From: Argentina anserina
Lineage: Eukaryota > Streptophyta > Magnoliopsida > Rosales > Rosaceae
Direction of reading: 5' to 3'
Assembly: GCF_933775445.1 (NCBI RefSeq)
Contig: NC_065877.1
Coordinates: forward strand, 62,001-126,000
DNA length: 64,000 nucleotides
Of this stretch, positions 37,690 to 50,162 are shown piece after piece. The translations under genes were made by a program, and so were the position numbers. The number at the start of each line of letters is the position of its first letter. The stretch's first letter is position 1. The notes beneath the pieces are model-generated. The model was not told where the DNA came from. It saw only the letters and a program-made list of their open reading frames with translations, and made no database searches.

Positions 37690-39711
37690 ATGGGAACCAT
37701 GATGCTACAGTCACCTTTTCCAATTCGGGACAAAAAAATCCATGAAAGATCGGCTATTACTCTTGCAACTGGTCTAGTCCAGAACTGTTGCAGTGAGCCG
37801 AGTTTCAATATGCACACATCAAAGATTGGCTTCAACTCTGTGCCTTTTTTCCCCCAAAGGAGGTAAACATTTTGAATTCAAGTGCTTTCTATTTTCATGA
37901 ATAATTGTATTATTTATGGCCTTATGCTGCTCGTGAGCCTTCATTGGACATCATACTGTTTTTTTTACTTCTGTGTTGTTGTTTTTCGTACTCAGATAAT
38001 CTACTGCACAGTCTGTTGTATATTTCCTAATAAATCTTAATAAGTTTCCAGATAATAGTTGTGTTGTAAGCATCCTAATGCAGCATGGACTTCTACTTTT
38101 ATTCTCTCATTCATGCTTGAACTTTTCTCTTCTGGGTCTCCATTCCTGTTTCCTATGCCCAGCAAAAACAAGATTCCCATTTCCAGAATATTGCTATGTA
38201 GAATTATTGTCTTGATTTTGAATTTGGTGTTGTAGGTTAGGAACTTCTGCTAAACTCATTCATAATATCGGAAGACTCCTCTCATCCTGTAGACCTAATG
38301 GTGACCTTGAACTTAAATGTAGAAGTAAAGTTAATGTTCAGTCCACCCCTGTAGGGACTGTTGATACCAATCAAGAGTTTTATTGACAAAACTGAGTGAT
38401 TATTTATATATTTTTAAAGGGAGCTTTTATTCATACCTCAAAAAACGGTATTTGGACCTCCTTACTTAATAAACCTCTATTTCACTTTTACAAATGCTCA
38501 AAATGCTATTTAGACCTTAGTTTTCCGAAAATGCCCATAATCCCCCAATTACTATCCATTAATTTCATTCTAATTCTAATATTCAATTATTATAGACAAC
38601 TCGAAAAATTCTTAATAATTACACAATCCATCTCAAATTAATTTTCACTTTCACTCCTAAATTTATAATTTATAATGTTGTTGTTTTTTCATTCATTGAT
38701 TTGGAACTCACCAAATATTAAAATCAACATGAAAAATTCAAACATCAATTGAACAATTGTTTCCCTCAGATCCTAAACGAAGTTTATCAAAACTCATATA
38801 GCTTTTTAATTGATATATGAAGATTGATAATATTATTTGTTGTAATTTTTTAACAATAAAAAAGTAATTAAATAATTCATCTTATTCTAATTTCCAAATG
38901 GAAGTTTTCTTGTAATAAATAAAGAATTGACGAAAAATGAAAAATTCATTTATATTTGCTATTGCAAAATAGGTATGTTTAGAATTCTTTTTTTTTTTCC
39001 TTTTTGTTCACTCTTATATATCATTTTGGTAATTTCATATATGTTGAAAAAGTCAATACTAACTTGGGAAAAGAGGGAGGTCCAAATGTTGTTTTAGGAG
39101 GTATGAATAGAAGCTCCTTTTTTTTAACTGTATATAAGAATTATAAGTTTCCCAGTCCTATGCAACTTCAAATTTTGGTGCCTTTTGGTTTGATCAAATT
39201 TCAAAAGTAGATCGATACCATTTCAACCTGCTTATCATCTCTGTTATCTTTAAGCAGATTTCAGTCAAGAAAGCATCAATGGGGAATGGGCTTTGCCTTG
39301 GACACAGGTGGGATTCCTGATAGTAGTGGCCAAGAGAGCGATAATGACAACAACTTCAATGATCTCAATCGCACTCGTTTAGGTCGGATAGTGACTGCAG
39401 CTGGAAAACAGCTCTTAGAGAAGCTAAACTTAGCTAGAAAGAACTTTCCCATGAAGATATTTCTACTTCTTTTGGGTTTCTACACGGCAAATGCATTGGC
39501 CACAATCCTCGGGCAGACGGGGGATTGGGATGTTTTGGTTGCAGGGATTGTGGTTGCTGCCATTGAGGGTATTGGTATGCTCATGTATAGAAAGCCCACT
39601 TCCCCTTCTTTATCTAATGGGAAGCTCAAATCTTTTGTCATGCTGATGAATTACTGGAAAGCTGGTGTATGCTTGGGCCTCTTTGTTGATGCTTTTAAAT
39701 TGGGTAGTTAG
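37690..39711 (+). CDS. Ycf20-like plastid membrane protein (DUF565, NPQ7-like)
   Basis: A small chloroplast membrane protein homologous to cyanobacterial/algal Ycf20. An Arabidopsis relative (NPQ7) is needed for normal non-photochemical quenching. Two coding exons, 37690-37862 and 39258-39711, give 208 residues. Exon 1 supplies a basic, Ser/Thr-containing presequence without homology, as expected for a transit peptide. The ATG at 37690 is the first after an in-frame TAG 15 nt upstream. Exon 2 carries the conserved core TRLGRIVTAAGKQLLEKLN, then hydrophobic segments FLLLLGFYTANALATIL and VLVAGIVVAAIEGIGMLMY. It ends NYWKAGVCLGLFVDAFKLG. The intron is 1.4 kb and contains a 0.7-kb inverted-repeat element. 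A Ycf20-like gene also lies near ARI8/FAS1/FT in Arabidopsis, supporting the NPQ7 identity. Confidence 0.88.
38416..39126. mobile_element. Non-autonomous TIR element (MITE) in Ycf20-like gene intron
   Basis: The left end, GGAGCTTTTATTCATACCTC with TTTGGACCTCC further in, is repeated in inverted form at the right end (GGAGGTCCAAAT then GGAGGTATGAATAGAAGCTCC). The inverted ends are about 50 bp with a few mismatches. The interior of about 600 bp is extremely AT-rich with no coding frame. Flanking T-runs hide any target duplication, so the superfamily is not assigned. Confidence 0.7.
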
Positions 39712-40325
39712 GATATGCTTATACCCACCTAAAGTTATTTGCGTGAAAGATGGTGGTGATCGATGATTAATTCCTAAATTAGTGTTAGCTCCATATCCTC
39801 CACTGATGGATTGTCTAGACCACGGTCCAATGTCAACTGTAGTTGTGCAAATAAGTATATAGTTTGTCTTCTATTTGCACTTCTTGGATGCACTTTGCAA
39901 TATAAACTGAAATAACTTTCAAGTTCAGATAGTCTACAAGATGGAAAACCCTAAACTGTTCAAGTAATTTTGTTCCTTGATCACATATAGCTATATATTT
40001 GATCACATAAGAATACCACTACATCCCTCAGTGACCATGGGAAGAGCATAATTGATTACAGAAACTACAAACAGCCAAGCATAATATGTTTTCTCCGCTT
40101 TTTATGACTTAAATTCATACTAGCATCTGGAATAGGTAAAAAAACTACCATTGCGCGTGGCACATCTCCCATCTGTCGGAGCCATACTCGCAGTTGTATA
40201 CGACTAAAGACATGTTTTTAATCAGGAAAACTAGATTCATGTATGAGCACATCTAACTCTTCAGCAAAAGCAAAGTCATTATATCCAATTTTAATATGTA
40301 CAATACACATAAGAATTATCTGAGG
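39712..40325. other. Convergent 3' intergenic region
   Basis: Tail-to-tail spacer between the Ycf20-like gene and the first FAR1-domain gene. It should hold both 3' UTRs. No other feature is seen. Confidence 0.6.
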
Positions 40326-42173
40326 TCAGGACGGTTTTTTTCCTTCCGATTCAATCTCCTTCACCTTATCCACAACATACTGGACTTTCTTCGACAGGTC
40401 TTGTGTATGTTCCTCAATGTGTTCAAATAGAAGGTCTATGACTTTTCTTAGTGAAGCAGACCGCTCTCTCTCAAGGAACAGTTCTCGACTTAATTCTTCA
40501 ATCTTCGTCTTATCATCCTACAACACATGGGAAAAGACAAATGAAACTGGGGCCAAATGAACAACACATACATGTTATGTCAATGATTCTACTCATGATA
40601 GATGATGCAGTTATTAGTTAACTAACTATTCGAAGCTTATGCAATAAAAATGTAGCCAACTAGTAATAATATGAGCTCCAAATGTGACTTTCCGCAAAAT
40701 GTAGAAGAGTGGTCATCAAACAGTCTCCTAAAGACTTGATGCCAACTAGCTTGGCTTGCAAGGGACTTGAAATAAGATTCCTGGCTTGAAAAGACAAGAC
40801 AGAATGAACTACCTACAGAACAATGATGGTTAAACAACCAAAAGCGGGGTACAAGATTTTTCCGTATCCCCCTTACTCCCCAAGACTTAATACATAAACA
40901 TGTATAAAAAGATACATCCTTCTTGGATATCTGGAACAGTAATATTAAGTACTTTATATAGAGAGTTCATACTTGCCAGGCAATGAAAGGAACTAAGAAC
41001 AACCATAAGCAACCTGAATGAAATTTTCCTGAAAAATAATATCACTTTCTTTTGAGATCCTGATCCAGGAAAATTAAGATCGTTTTCTTCACCTTTCATA
41101 AATTCATCACCATAGACTGGAAGGATTAGTTTTCTGCCGACCTAAAGCCCTTTGAATATGAACTGATAGCTGTCATGTTTCTATACAATCTTCTATGTAA
41201 ACACGAGCACAAGATAATGAGCCACCATTTGATATGGACTGATATGCGTATGATACACAACAAAAATTTTCTATAACAAAGTTACAAACAAAGTTGAGAA
41301 AAATGTAGAAAATCATAATAACTTACCGGTATTTGATCCTCAACCAACCCTTTTTGACGTTTGCTCGGTATTAGTGTATGGTTGTGCTCCTTTATAAACT
41401 TGGACACGACCCACTTTTGAGGATTCAGTTTCTTGATTGATAGCATTGCCATACAACCTACCCTAGTGGGGGCCCGTGGGTTTAGGGTCTTCTTGTCACG
41501 CCTATCAGGCTTCCGGTAACCCTCTTTGCTGCATACAAATGTTCGAGCAACAACTGTTCCATCATGTTTGGATCGTGACAGATAGTTCATCCGAGTATTG
41601 AAACCCATACGCAAGCCATAGACATTATAAAACGCCTGTGCATCTACCTCTGTATCAAACTCCTGACCCACATATGGCTCATCAACTTCGACTAGGGATC
41701 CATCTTGAGCAGATTCTCGAGTCGTTTCATCATTTTGCACAACCCAAAGTATGTTCTGAAGAGAGGTGGCTACCAGCGGAGCATTACTAGAACGCTTAAG
41801 GTCGGCATCAGTAGAACCATTTGGCGCCTCCTCATTTATATCCAGTACAGAAGCCACTGCAATATTCATAATCATGAATGGTTTTCAATTATCAGTACCT
41901 ACCGAATCTATAGCCAGCAAATATACCAGAATTGATGAATGGGTTCTTGTATTTGAGTCCACCGTCGTCACAGCATGATTACTACTGAGAATTGATTTCT
42001 ATTGACAAACAAACCCTCATGAAACAGACCAAGTTCCGTAATCCATAGAAATCAGAGACAGACCCAGAAGCCATTCGCGAAATCAACAACAGTTAAGTTG
42101 GTCTCCAATCTTAAAATAAAGTGGGAATGTGAAGCTCAAGTTACTCAAAGGTCAAGAATTTCGGAAACTTACT
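40326..42173 (-). CDS. Short FAR1-domain protein (FRS-related factor), tandem copy A
   Basis: A putative transcriptional regulator made of one FAR1 DNA-binding domain and lacking the MULE-transposase and SWIM domains of full FAR1/FHY3 proteins. The coding parts are A 42173, then 41856-41327 and 40517-40326, giving 240 residues. The start codon is split: A ends the 5' exon and TG begins the next. An in-frame TAA lies just upstream in the spliced leader. FAR1-domain features include DEPYVGQEFDTEVDAQAFY, YGLRMGFNTR, FVCSKEGYR, RVGCMAML and KFIKEHNH. The Cys/Cys/His/His pattern (a WRKY-GCM1-type zinc site) is visible. The last exon encodes an amphipathic coiled coil (IEELSRELFLERERSASLRK). Copy B is about 590 bp upstream on the same strand with the same exon plan. 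Confidence 0.88.
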
Positions 42174-42765
42174 GAATTATGAAGACCGAAAATCAGAGGT
42201 CAGATCCATAACAACTCCATGTTTGCTTCAGAGAGAGATCTCTTCGTGTCCTCGCATTTTATGCAATTGGGTCGGGTTTGATTCGTTAATCAGGTTAGGA
42301 TCCGAGTGGCCCATGTTATGGGTCCAGTTACTCCATCGTAGCAATTCTTGAGAGAGGAGAACATATAATTTTCTCCTGCGTGAAACAGTTCTCGTAAAAG
42401 TAAAATTTTTCTCTAGGAAATCCAACAGCTAGTGTAAAACAATTATAGAATTATAAAAATTTCTCCATTTTACATTGGTACACGACAAGGCTTTATCGCG
42501 ATTTTTGATCCTCTAATTCCTGGTAGAAGCATTATGATGTTAATCACTAGATCTCTGTAGCTTAAATGAAGAATAGGAAATAAATACATTAAGGCATTTA
42601 AACAAAGCCAACGACTAATCCTCATACATTTGATTGCTTATATTGAGAATTACAGCGAGGGTTTAGTGCTGTCTTGAAGGTAACATAACAATCCAGCAAG
42701 AAACCAAATGTGATGCCTTTACATATTTTACAATTCAATACATTCTCAAACGGAACGGTCAGAGA
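42174..42765. other. Spacer between tandem FAR1-domain genes
   Basis: Contains the 5' leader and promoter of copy A and the 3' UTR of copy B. In the leader exon of copy A, ATG GAG TTG TTA starts a six-codon upstream frame near 42220, if transcription begins above it. Confidence 0.5.
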
Positions 42766-44971
42766 CTAGCAGAGATTTTGACGGCTTTTTCCTTCAGAGG
42801 ATGCAATGTCTCTAAGAACGTCATTGACACGCAGGATCTTTTGCGAGAGATGTTGTGTGTGGTCATCAATATGATTAAATAAGAGGTCAATGATTTTTCT
42901 ATAAGAAGCTGACCTCTTTCGCTCAACCATCAGCTGTTGAGTCAATTCTTTGATTTTCATCTGTTCGTCCTGCAAGTAACAACGTGCTTGGTCATAACCT
43001 TCCACCAAAACAAAATAAGATAAATATAGCTCAGTGATAATACACTCTTGTTCTAAAGCCCTTGGAAGAAGGAAGAAAATACACTCTGACAAACTAAGAC
43101 GCTTTCATGAAGAACCAAGTTGGTAATAACTTGGTAATAATTTTATTCTGATATTGCCCCCACCCCCCAAATTTTTTTTTGACTACTGTGGAGAAGATCA
43201 AAGAAAGGCTAAATAAAGTTAATAAACTACAGCATTTTGACATTTTCAACTACAAATCTACAATTGTCAAATACAGAACTAATGTAGCATATTTCTCAGA
43301 ACCAACAAGTATTAAGATTAAAAAGTAGCATTCTTCTTCCCAAACAGACATGATAAACCACATAATTATATTAATGCAACCTTAATGCATTATTCCAGTT
43401 GATGCAACCTTAAAAAGTAGCATTCTTCTTCGAGTTAATCACAACCTTAATGCAAACCAAAGATAAGTAAAAATAGCAGAATTGTGTTACTCCGTCAATC
43501 GCAACATTAATGCAAGTAAAAACAAAACTTATACACTTACAGATCTCACAATAAACTTTCCATAAAACAAACATCCGATCAAAATATACAACCTTGAAGC
43601 AGATGTAGGCATGTCTTACACATATCCTGACACTCAACACCAGGACACTAGAACCAGTGAAGGTATTCTGAGATTGACACAAAACTGAAAGGGGAAAAGA
43701 AACAACAATAAAAGACCTACCAACCCTTGCAAATTATGTACTAAGTTATGAACAAGCGATTTTCAAATGAAAAGCAAATACTTTTCTAACTTTCCTTGTA
43801 AGTAAGACTCGTAGTAAACCAACTAAATAATCACATAATAAATTGGGGACCTGTAACCTTACCCCTATTATTTCATAGTAGGAGATTGATGCTAGATTGA
43901 GGACTTGTACCCTTACCCTTAGTGATTCATAGATGCAAACAATGGAATTTCTATCTAAGAAATAAAATAAAGTAAATATGTAAACATTCCTCGTGCATAA
44001 AAGCATCAACTAAACTTACAGAAGATTCATCATTCAATCCATTATCACTCTTTTCAGGAGTGAGGGAATGGGCGTGCTCCTTGACAAACTTTGCAACCAC
44101 CCAGTTTCCATTACTCATTTTCTTCATTGAAATCATTGCCTTGCAACCAACCCTAGTGGGGGGCCGAGGTCTCACACTCTTCCTATCACGCTTATCAGCC
44201 GCTCTGTAACCCTCTTTATTACACACCAGTGTTCGAGCAATGACAGATCCATCCACCCTAGAGCGAGATAGATCATTTACGCGTGTTCTAAAACCTACTC
44301 TCAGTGCATATGCATTATAAAATGCATGTGCGGCTGCTTCCGATTCAAATTCCTGACCGACATAGGGTTCATCTGATTCAACCTCCATGCTTGCAGAATT
44401 TTGACCCACTGGCTCGGTTTGCCCAATAATAGAGACCTCCCCAACAGAAGTCCCCAGAATTGCATCATCGTTATTTAACCTGAGCTCAACATCAGCCGAT
44501 CTATCCAATGCCCCATTTTTAGTCTGTGTATCAACTCCAGAATCCACTGCAAATACATGAACTATGAGCCGTTACCCTCTCTCTCTATTTACATTGATGT
44601 ATAAAGAAACAAAATCCAATTAGCAAGAGCAACATAATACAGGGAGAATCGAATAGAGATGCATCGATATAATCCACCAAAAGCCTGAGTTGAGCAACAA
44701 AATGATCAAATGGGCTGTATTAGGTTCCAGAAAAGCAGCATAATTCAGTTTGATGGATACTGATCGAATTAGATTTGCATTCACATAAACTGATCATTCA
44801 ATCCCAAATGCGTAATTGTTGTGTGCGTAAACCATAACCCAGTATTCAGAGAATAATAAATAGTAAAATACTATACAATCATATTAGAAACCGGCAAAGA
44901 AAAATCCAGCTATCAAGTAACAACGGAAGACAGAATGTTTATGTTGAGGAATCTTTCAGAAAGAACTTACT
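42766..44971 (-). CDS. Short FAR1-domain protein (FRS-related factor), tandem copy B
   Basis: Paralogue of copy A. The coding parts are A 44971, then 44546-44020 and 42969-42766, giving 243 residues. As in copy A, the initiator ATG forms only after splicing (A/TG). TGA and TAA lie in frame directly before it. The FAR1 domain shows DEPYVGQEFESEAAAHAFY, YALRVGFRTR, LVCNKEGYR, RVGCKAMI and KFVKEHAHS. The final exon is again a charged coiled coil (IKELTQQLMVERKRSASYRK). Divergence from copy A is mainly in the acidic N-terminus and the C-terminal tail, so the duplication is not recent. The intron between exons 2 and 3 is about 1 kb. An out-of-frame ATG in the leader overlaps the real start after splicing. 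Confidence 0.88.
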
Positions 44972-45147
44972 TTATCATGAATTCTAAATCTGGTCCAGGA
45001 GATGTAGCCACCAAAACCAACAGAAGCCACTGAAATAACAAGAAATGAAGGAACTTTTTGGTTACTGGGGAACAAGAGTGCAACAGAAGAAGAAGAAGAC
45101 GACGACAAATACAGTAGGTCTCCTCTCTTGCTTGAGATCGAGACTAG

Positions 45148-45217
45148 ATGGGCCTCGAGTCACGTTCAGCCTGTAGTGGCTGTAGGCCCAAAGCATTTGC
45201 ACACTTGCAGATTGGGC
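45148..45217 (-). promoter_or_regulatory. Cluster of TGGGCC/GGCCCA site II-like elements upstream of FAR1-domain copy B
   Basis: Three GGGCC-type elements (near 45149, 45185 and 45212) cluster 180-245 bp upstream of the split start codon. Site II elements are bound by TCP factors and mark genes active in dividing cells. The assignment rests on motif and position only. Confidence 0.35.
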
Positions 45218-46896
45218 CGTGCTATTAGGTATTACCAATTAATCAGATCATGCAGATGCTGATAGAAGAGGTGGTTACCGAGTTAGAGTGATCGGAGTCA
45301 TCTAGCGATGCACAAACTACGTTGCATATGGAGATAATATCTAACTCCTGCGGCAAGGACTTTGTGGGCAAAATATAACTCCTTGGGCCATATGCATGCA
45401 GGCTGGGGATCGATGTCAATAGCGGCTAACTGGATATATATGAAGGTTGAAACGGAAAGTGTCGGCACAGTTAATTGTTCAATCATGTCAGGTAGTGTTG
45501 CAATTAGATTGGCACACATTGTTAGTTCTAATTTTCTAATGTAAGCGAATCTTTCTATTATTACGTACATGCAACTAATTATAAGCCGAGTCCCAAACTC
45601 GCTCCTGATCGACGAAGAAATATCATAGATAGACAACATGCAACCAGTAAATTCAGACAGAGAGACGTACGGCGAAGCATGCTCATCAATCACATTGCTA
45701 GCGAGCTAGGGCTAAGCTCTCATTTTGCTATTAAACTAGCCAGCGATTAAGGTTAGATTGGCATATATACATAGTACCCTGGTCAAAGTCATAGTCGAGA
45801 TGAATCTAGCTTGCTTCCATCTCTTTGTCGTTTAAGAAGAGGGCTGGGCATGACAGTAGATTAGATTATCGATGATCAAGAGCAAGCGAGCATTTGCTTA
45901 ATTAGTCAATTGAAATTACAGTGGCCACAGGAGGGGAGGCTTTGAATTAAAAAATGGTGATTAAATTAAATTAAAGGGTCATCACTAATCACACTGGCTA
46001 GTTGGAGGAAATACCCATGTGTTTTACTGTCTCTGATTCCTTTCAGTCGTTCCTTCCTTCCTTCCTTGGTTCACGGTCAAACTTAGAGAAGGGGAGGCGG
46101 TGTTTTTTGAAGCCTTCGAGATCATGAAACTCTCTCCCTTGCTTTCTGCAGCACCACACCTCCACTCGCATGGTTCCACACCCTAAACAGTGCTAGCTAC
46201 TCATTTATTTAAGCGCTTCTCTCTCGATCTCATATATGCACCTCGATCAATATTATTGCAGGACAAGATAATTGGAGCCAATAGTTGCACCACGTCACAT
46301 ACAAAACAAATGTATTGCAAACCCTACATATATGTATAAATATTGTTGATGCATGCAAAGGTTTTACGTACTAATGAGAAAAATATTAGCTACCTAAACC
46401 CTAATTAAGTTCGAAATAGCAAGCCACGCGAACTTAATTATATAGGCATGCCGCATGCATACGTACGTACTCACGCACAGGAAGAAATTGACAAAAGCTA
46501 CCTAAAAGTGAAGATCTGAGAGCCCTATTTTCATATATACGATATATATATATATATATATATATCAAGTCCTGTAGCACGTACGTACCTAGATTTTGTT
46601 CCAATCTGTCCCATTGGAATTTAAAAGCTTAGAGAGAGAGAGAGATATATATATAACGATCTAGGTAGAAAGAGAAATGGAATTAATCATAGTTAAACAC
46701 TTCAACTTATTCATGCATGACAGGCTAGAGAAGGGAAGAGAGTGAAGGGGAGAACCCGGAAGACAAGGGTTAGTGTCTTCACATAGGGGTGCAAACCTAA
46801 CCTCGATCATCTCTTCTCTCTATCTGCAGCGCATGCACGCCACCTATATATATAAACCTTAATTTTGTTGTTTCTTTCACACTCCCACGTACCGAC

Positions 46897-46901
<5 letters not shown>
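45218..46901. other. Intergenic, no gene seen
   Basis: AT-rich DNA with short TA and GA runs (for example near 46545-46565 and 46632-46645) and a TTCC repeat near 46045. No credible coding or RNA gene is seen. Confidence 0.55.

Positions 46902-46945
<44 letters not shown>
46902..46945 (+). repeat. (TA)n microsatellite
   Basis: An uninterrupted TA run of about 22 units, immediately left of the TIR element at 46966. Confidence 0.95.
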
Positions 46946-46950
<5 letters not shown>

Positions 46951-46965
46951 GTCTCCCGTACGTAG

Positions 46966-47330
46966 GTTCGCACTAATAATTCTGGTCGGTTTCCATTTTT
47001 ATACCACTTTTTTATCGTATTATATAATATTGTATAGATCATCTCTGTAAAATTTCAACAAATTTAGTAATCGTTAAGATCTTTAAAATTTGGTAATCGT
47101 TAAGGTTTTTCTATTAAAAATATGAACGGTTCATATTTGATAAAAAATTCAGTGTGTTAATTTATTTTTTGAGTTTGAAGGCCTAAACGATTAACATATT
47201 AGCTGAAATTTTGCAGAGATGATTTACACAATATTATCTAAATACTAGATGGTGTAGATGAGAAAATCAATCGAAAAGTGGTACAAAAATATGAATTCGC
47301 ACTAAAATCATTAGTGTGGACTTCCGCAAC
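46966..47330. mobile_element. MITE with long terminal inverted repeats
   Basis: The left arm includes CGCACTAATAATTCTGG, TTTTTATACCACTTTT and GATCATCTCTGTAAAATTTC. The right arm read on the minus strand gives CACACTAATGATTTTAGT, TTTTTGTACCACTTTT and AATCATCTCTGCAAAATTTC. The arms are about 100 bp with moderate divergence around a short AT-rich centre. No coding frame is present. Superfamily is not assigned because no clear target duplication was found. Confidence 0.7.
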
Positions 47331-48049
47331 TGACAAAATCTTTATACATGGAATCCCTTCTTCCCAGGCATAAACATATAGTTTTCTTCTTTCAATTTGA
47401 ATTATATATATGTATCCCCGTTAATTCGAATAAGAAAGAAAATATGTCTAAGTGTCAGAGACGACATGAATGAATTATTGTCATATCTCTGAAGCTAGCT
47501 AGCTAGAAAGACTCGCACTCCGCTTCAAGCGGGGGAGCAGATTGATGATGATTTGGGAAAGTTAGATAGATATATAGGCCGGGGAAAGATGCAGTATAAT
47601 ATATAAAGAGGAGTCTGGTATGGATGAAAGGAAGGAATGTGAGAAACTTATGGGTACACATTTGTTTAGCAAGCTGGTAGGCAGAGAGAGAGAGAGAGAG
47701 AGAGCTGCCAACATAAGTCTGAATGATCACAATATATGGTAGATACAGTATATAATATGAATCAGCAATTCAGTATCTGACATGCATGAAATGACTAATG
47801 TACAAGTGGGCATGAATAAATGGGCGAGGTGAGAGGCTGCCTCTGGGTTTTTTTGTCACACACACACCTTGTCAGATACATATTATATATATCTTTCTTT
47901 TATAAATCATCGATCGTGATCGATCTCTCCTCTCTATTCTACAGTCTACGGCTGGGTGTTTGTACAATTGTACGTACATGCTCAGTAGCATAGAGATCGA
48001 TTGAAAGTAGCTAGGCTATGGCATTATAGTTTTTATGCGGGTTACCAAG
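47331..48049. other. Intergenic, no gene seen
   Basis: AT-rich sequence with a short GA microsatellite (about 47683-47703). No credible gene is seen. Confidence 0.55.
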
Positions 48050-49099
48050 AGATTTTTGAAAAATCTAATGAAATTTATGGAAAATATGACTTAAATTCAG
48101 GGTAAAGAGTCAATAAATCTAAATCGTTTGTGTTTTTTGGGAAATATGCTCACCGTAGACACTTTGTTATCTGGAAAATTTTGGGTGTTAAGCATGGGTC
48201 TATTTCATTCACATATTTTGGGGTTCCAATTTTCCAGGGACGTCCTAAGAAGGTGTATTTTCATGCCATTACAGATAGAGTGAGATGCAAGTTTGTATGC
48301 CTATGACAGAGTGTGTTATCTGTGTGCACAACTAAATTTTGTCCTCTTAGAAATGTTCTCTATTGTCGTAGGCAGGTAGGCTACGACTTATTTAGTCAGT
48401 GATTCAAGTCATTTTGGTTTATAGTTTTCAGATTTATGAGTGACCGGCTGGTTTACTTCATGACTTTCAATCTTGGATCATGAATTTTTTTTTTCGACTA
48501 GAGACCCTTTGAAAATAAGCATGCCTTTTGTTGCTTGGCGTCATTGTTGTAAACCGAAAAATGAATGAGGTTTGGAGTTACGTGATCTATTTGAAGTTAA
48601 TCGTGCTCTTTCTAATATAGAGATGTTGGGAGATGCTCTCTTCTTCATCTCCAACCTCTATTTTGCTTAGAGCTCGTTTTTTGAAAGATGATTTCAAACC
48701 TATAAAGTCTTACAAGAGATCTAGTGCGTTTCGAATGTAAGATTTTTAATGTGTTAGAAACCCACTGTCATCTTTTGGAATTGTTCAAAGAGTCTGCTCT
48801 GCATTCTTTTCATCATTACAAGAAGCATCAAGATATGTCTATTTTTTATATTCTTGGTATCTCACAATTGTCTGCCAATGCTATCAGTTTCATCCCGTCC
48901 TTTAATTAAGGGTTTATTGGCTGAGAGTTTGTTATTTGCTAGGGTTTTTATATCTATGATTTTGCATGTGTGGGTGTACACATGCTGAATTGAGCTTTTG
49001 TTTATTCTCTTTGTTAGAGTTTATCAGACATATGAGGTCAGATTTTTTTATCTCTCTCCTTTATTAAATAAATAAAAAAAGGTTTCAAAAAAAAAAAAT
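48050..49099 (+). mobile_element. Probable retroelement fragment with A-rich 3' end
   Basis: A stretch less AT-rich than its surroundings, with a degenerate frame (about 48660-48910). It ends in TTATTAAATAAATAAAAAAA and then a run of A (49087-49099), as at the 3' end of a LINE or a processed copy. The frame has no motif I can name. The left limit is arbitrary. Confidence is low. Confidence 0.3.
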
Positions 49100-49912
49100 C
49101 AAACACGGATTGATAGTATGAAAGACACGAGAAGTTGGCGAAATATGAAGAGATTACGAGAGATCTCAAGAACTGGCCGGGTATAAGATTATAGAAAACA
49201 CCCTTTCCATATAGCTAAATTAGCGATGATGATCGTACCGTTGCATCCTAGTTTAGGACTGGATTAATTAAGTACCTTAATTAGTTTATATTTTATGGTA
49301 ATGATATCTCTGTATATCTAACACACACTTAATCATTCGGTCAATCTAGCTAACACACATACACTTCGAATCTTCGATCATTAGTAGTGTTCGCTTCATT
49401 TAAAATTATTGTTCGTGTTGTTTTTTTTCATTTTTAATTGGTAATTTGTCAGGCAAATGCATCCTCGCAATATCTACCATATACATCAGAACCCTGGCTC
49501 CCCTTTACATATAAACATATATAGGGTCGATATATATATATCAGGCACCTAATGGGGCATGTTTTTTCTCTCTTTTTCTATTTACCAGTTTTTTCTCCTG
49601 GGATTATGTAAAAGTTTTTGGTGAGATATTAAGTTACAGTATATATCACCGGCTTCATATGTCGAGCTAATACTTAATTTAGAATGTATGTATCTCTTAA
49701 GATTTGAGAGTATCCAAGTGCATGCCCTTAAAATTAGTCAGAAAGATATAGAGTCCAAGCTGCTATATCTAATTTATGAGTGCCCTCATAATAATTACGA
49801 TCGAGGCGCTCCATTTCCTAGTTTTATGATACTAGTGCGAGTCAGAGCGAGAGAGATTTATATATAAATCTTCATTTTGCATTGGAAGCAGAAAACGATT
49901 CTCCCATTGCTA

Positions 49913-49915
<3 letters not shown>
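49100..49915. other. Distal BBM-like upstream region, no gene seen
   Basis: AT-rich DNA between the A-rich tail and the CT repeat preceding the BABY BOOM-like gene. No credible gene is seen. Confidence 0.55.

Positions 49916-49947
<32 letters not shown>
49916..49947 (+). repeat. (CT)n tract upstream of BBM-like gene
   Basis: A CT run of about 16 units, 280 bp before the start codon. CT tracts near transcription starts are frequent in plant developmental genes. Confidence 0.9.
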
Positions 49948-49949
<2 letters not shown>

Positions 49950-50162
49950 CAAGTTTTTGACCTTTCTTCTTCCTTCTCTTTCACCTCCGCTTTCACTCCC
50001 CTGAAAACATATGGATTCTCTCCGCCCATCCTTATCTCCAAGCATGGACTACACTTAGTATTACTCATTTATTTCGATCTCTCATTTTCTATTTGTTAAT
50101 TAGCTTAGTTAGAGATCGATATTCAGTCGATTGTCTGATCATATAGTTAAAAGCATACTGCG

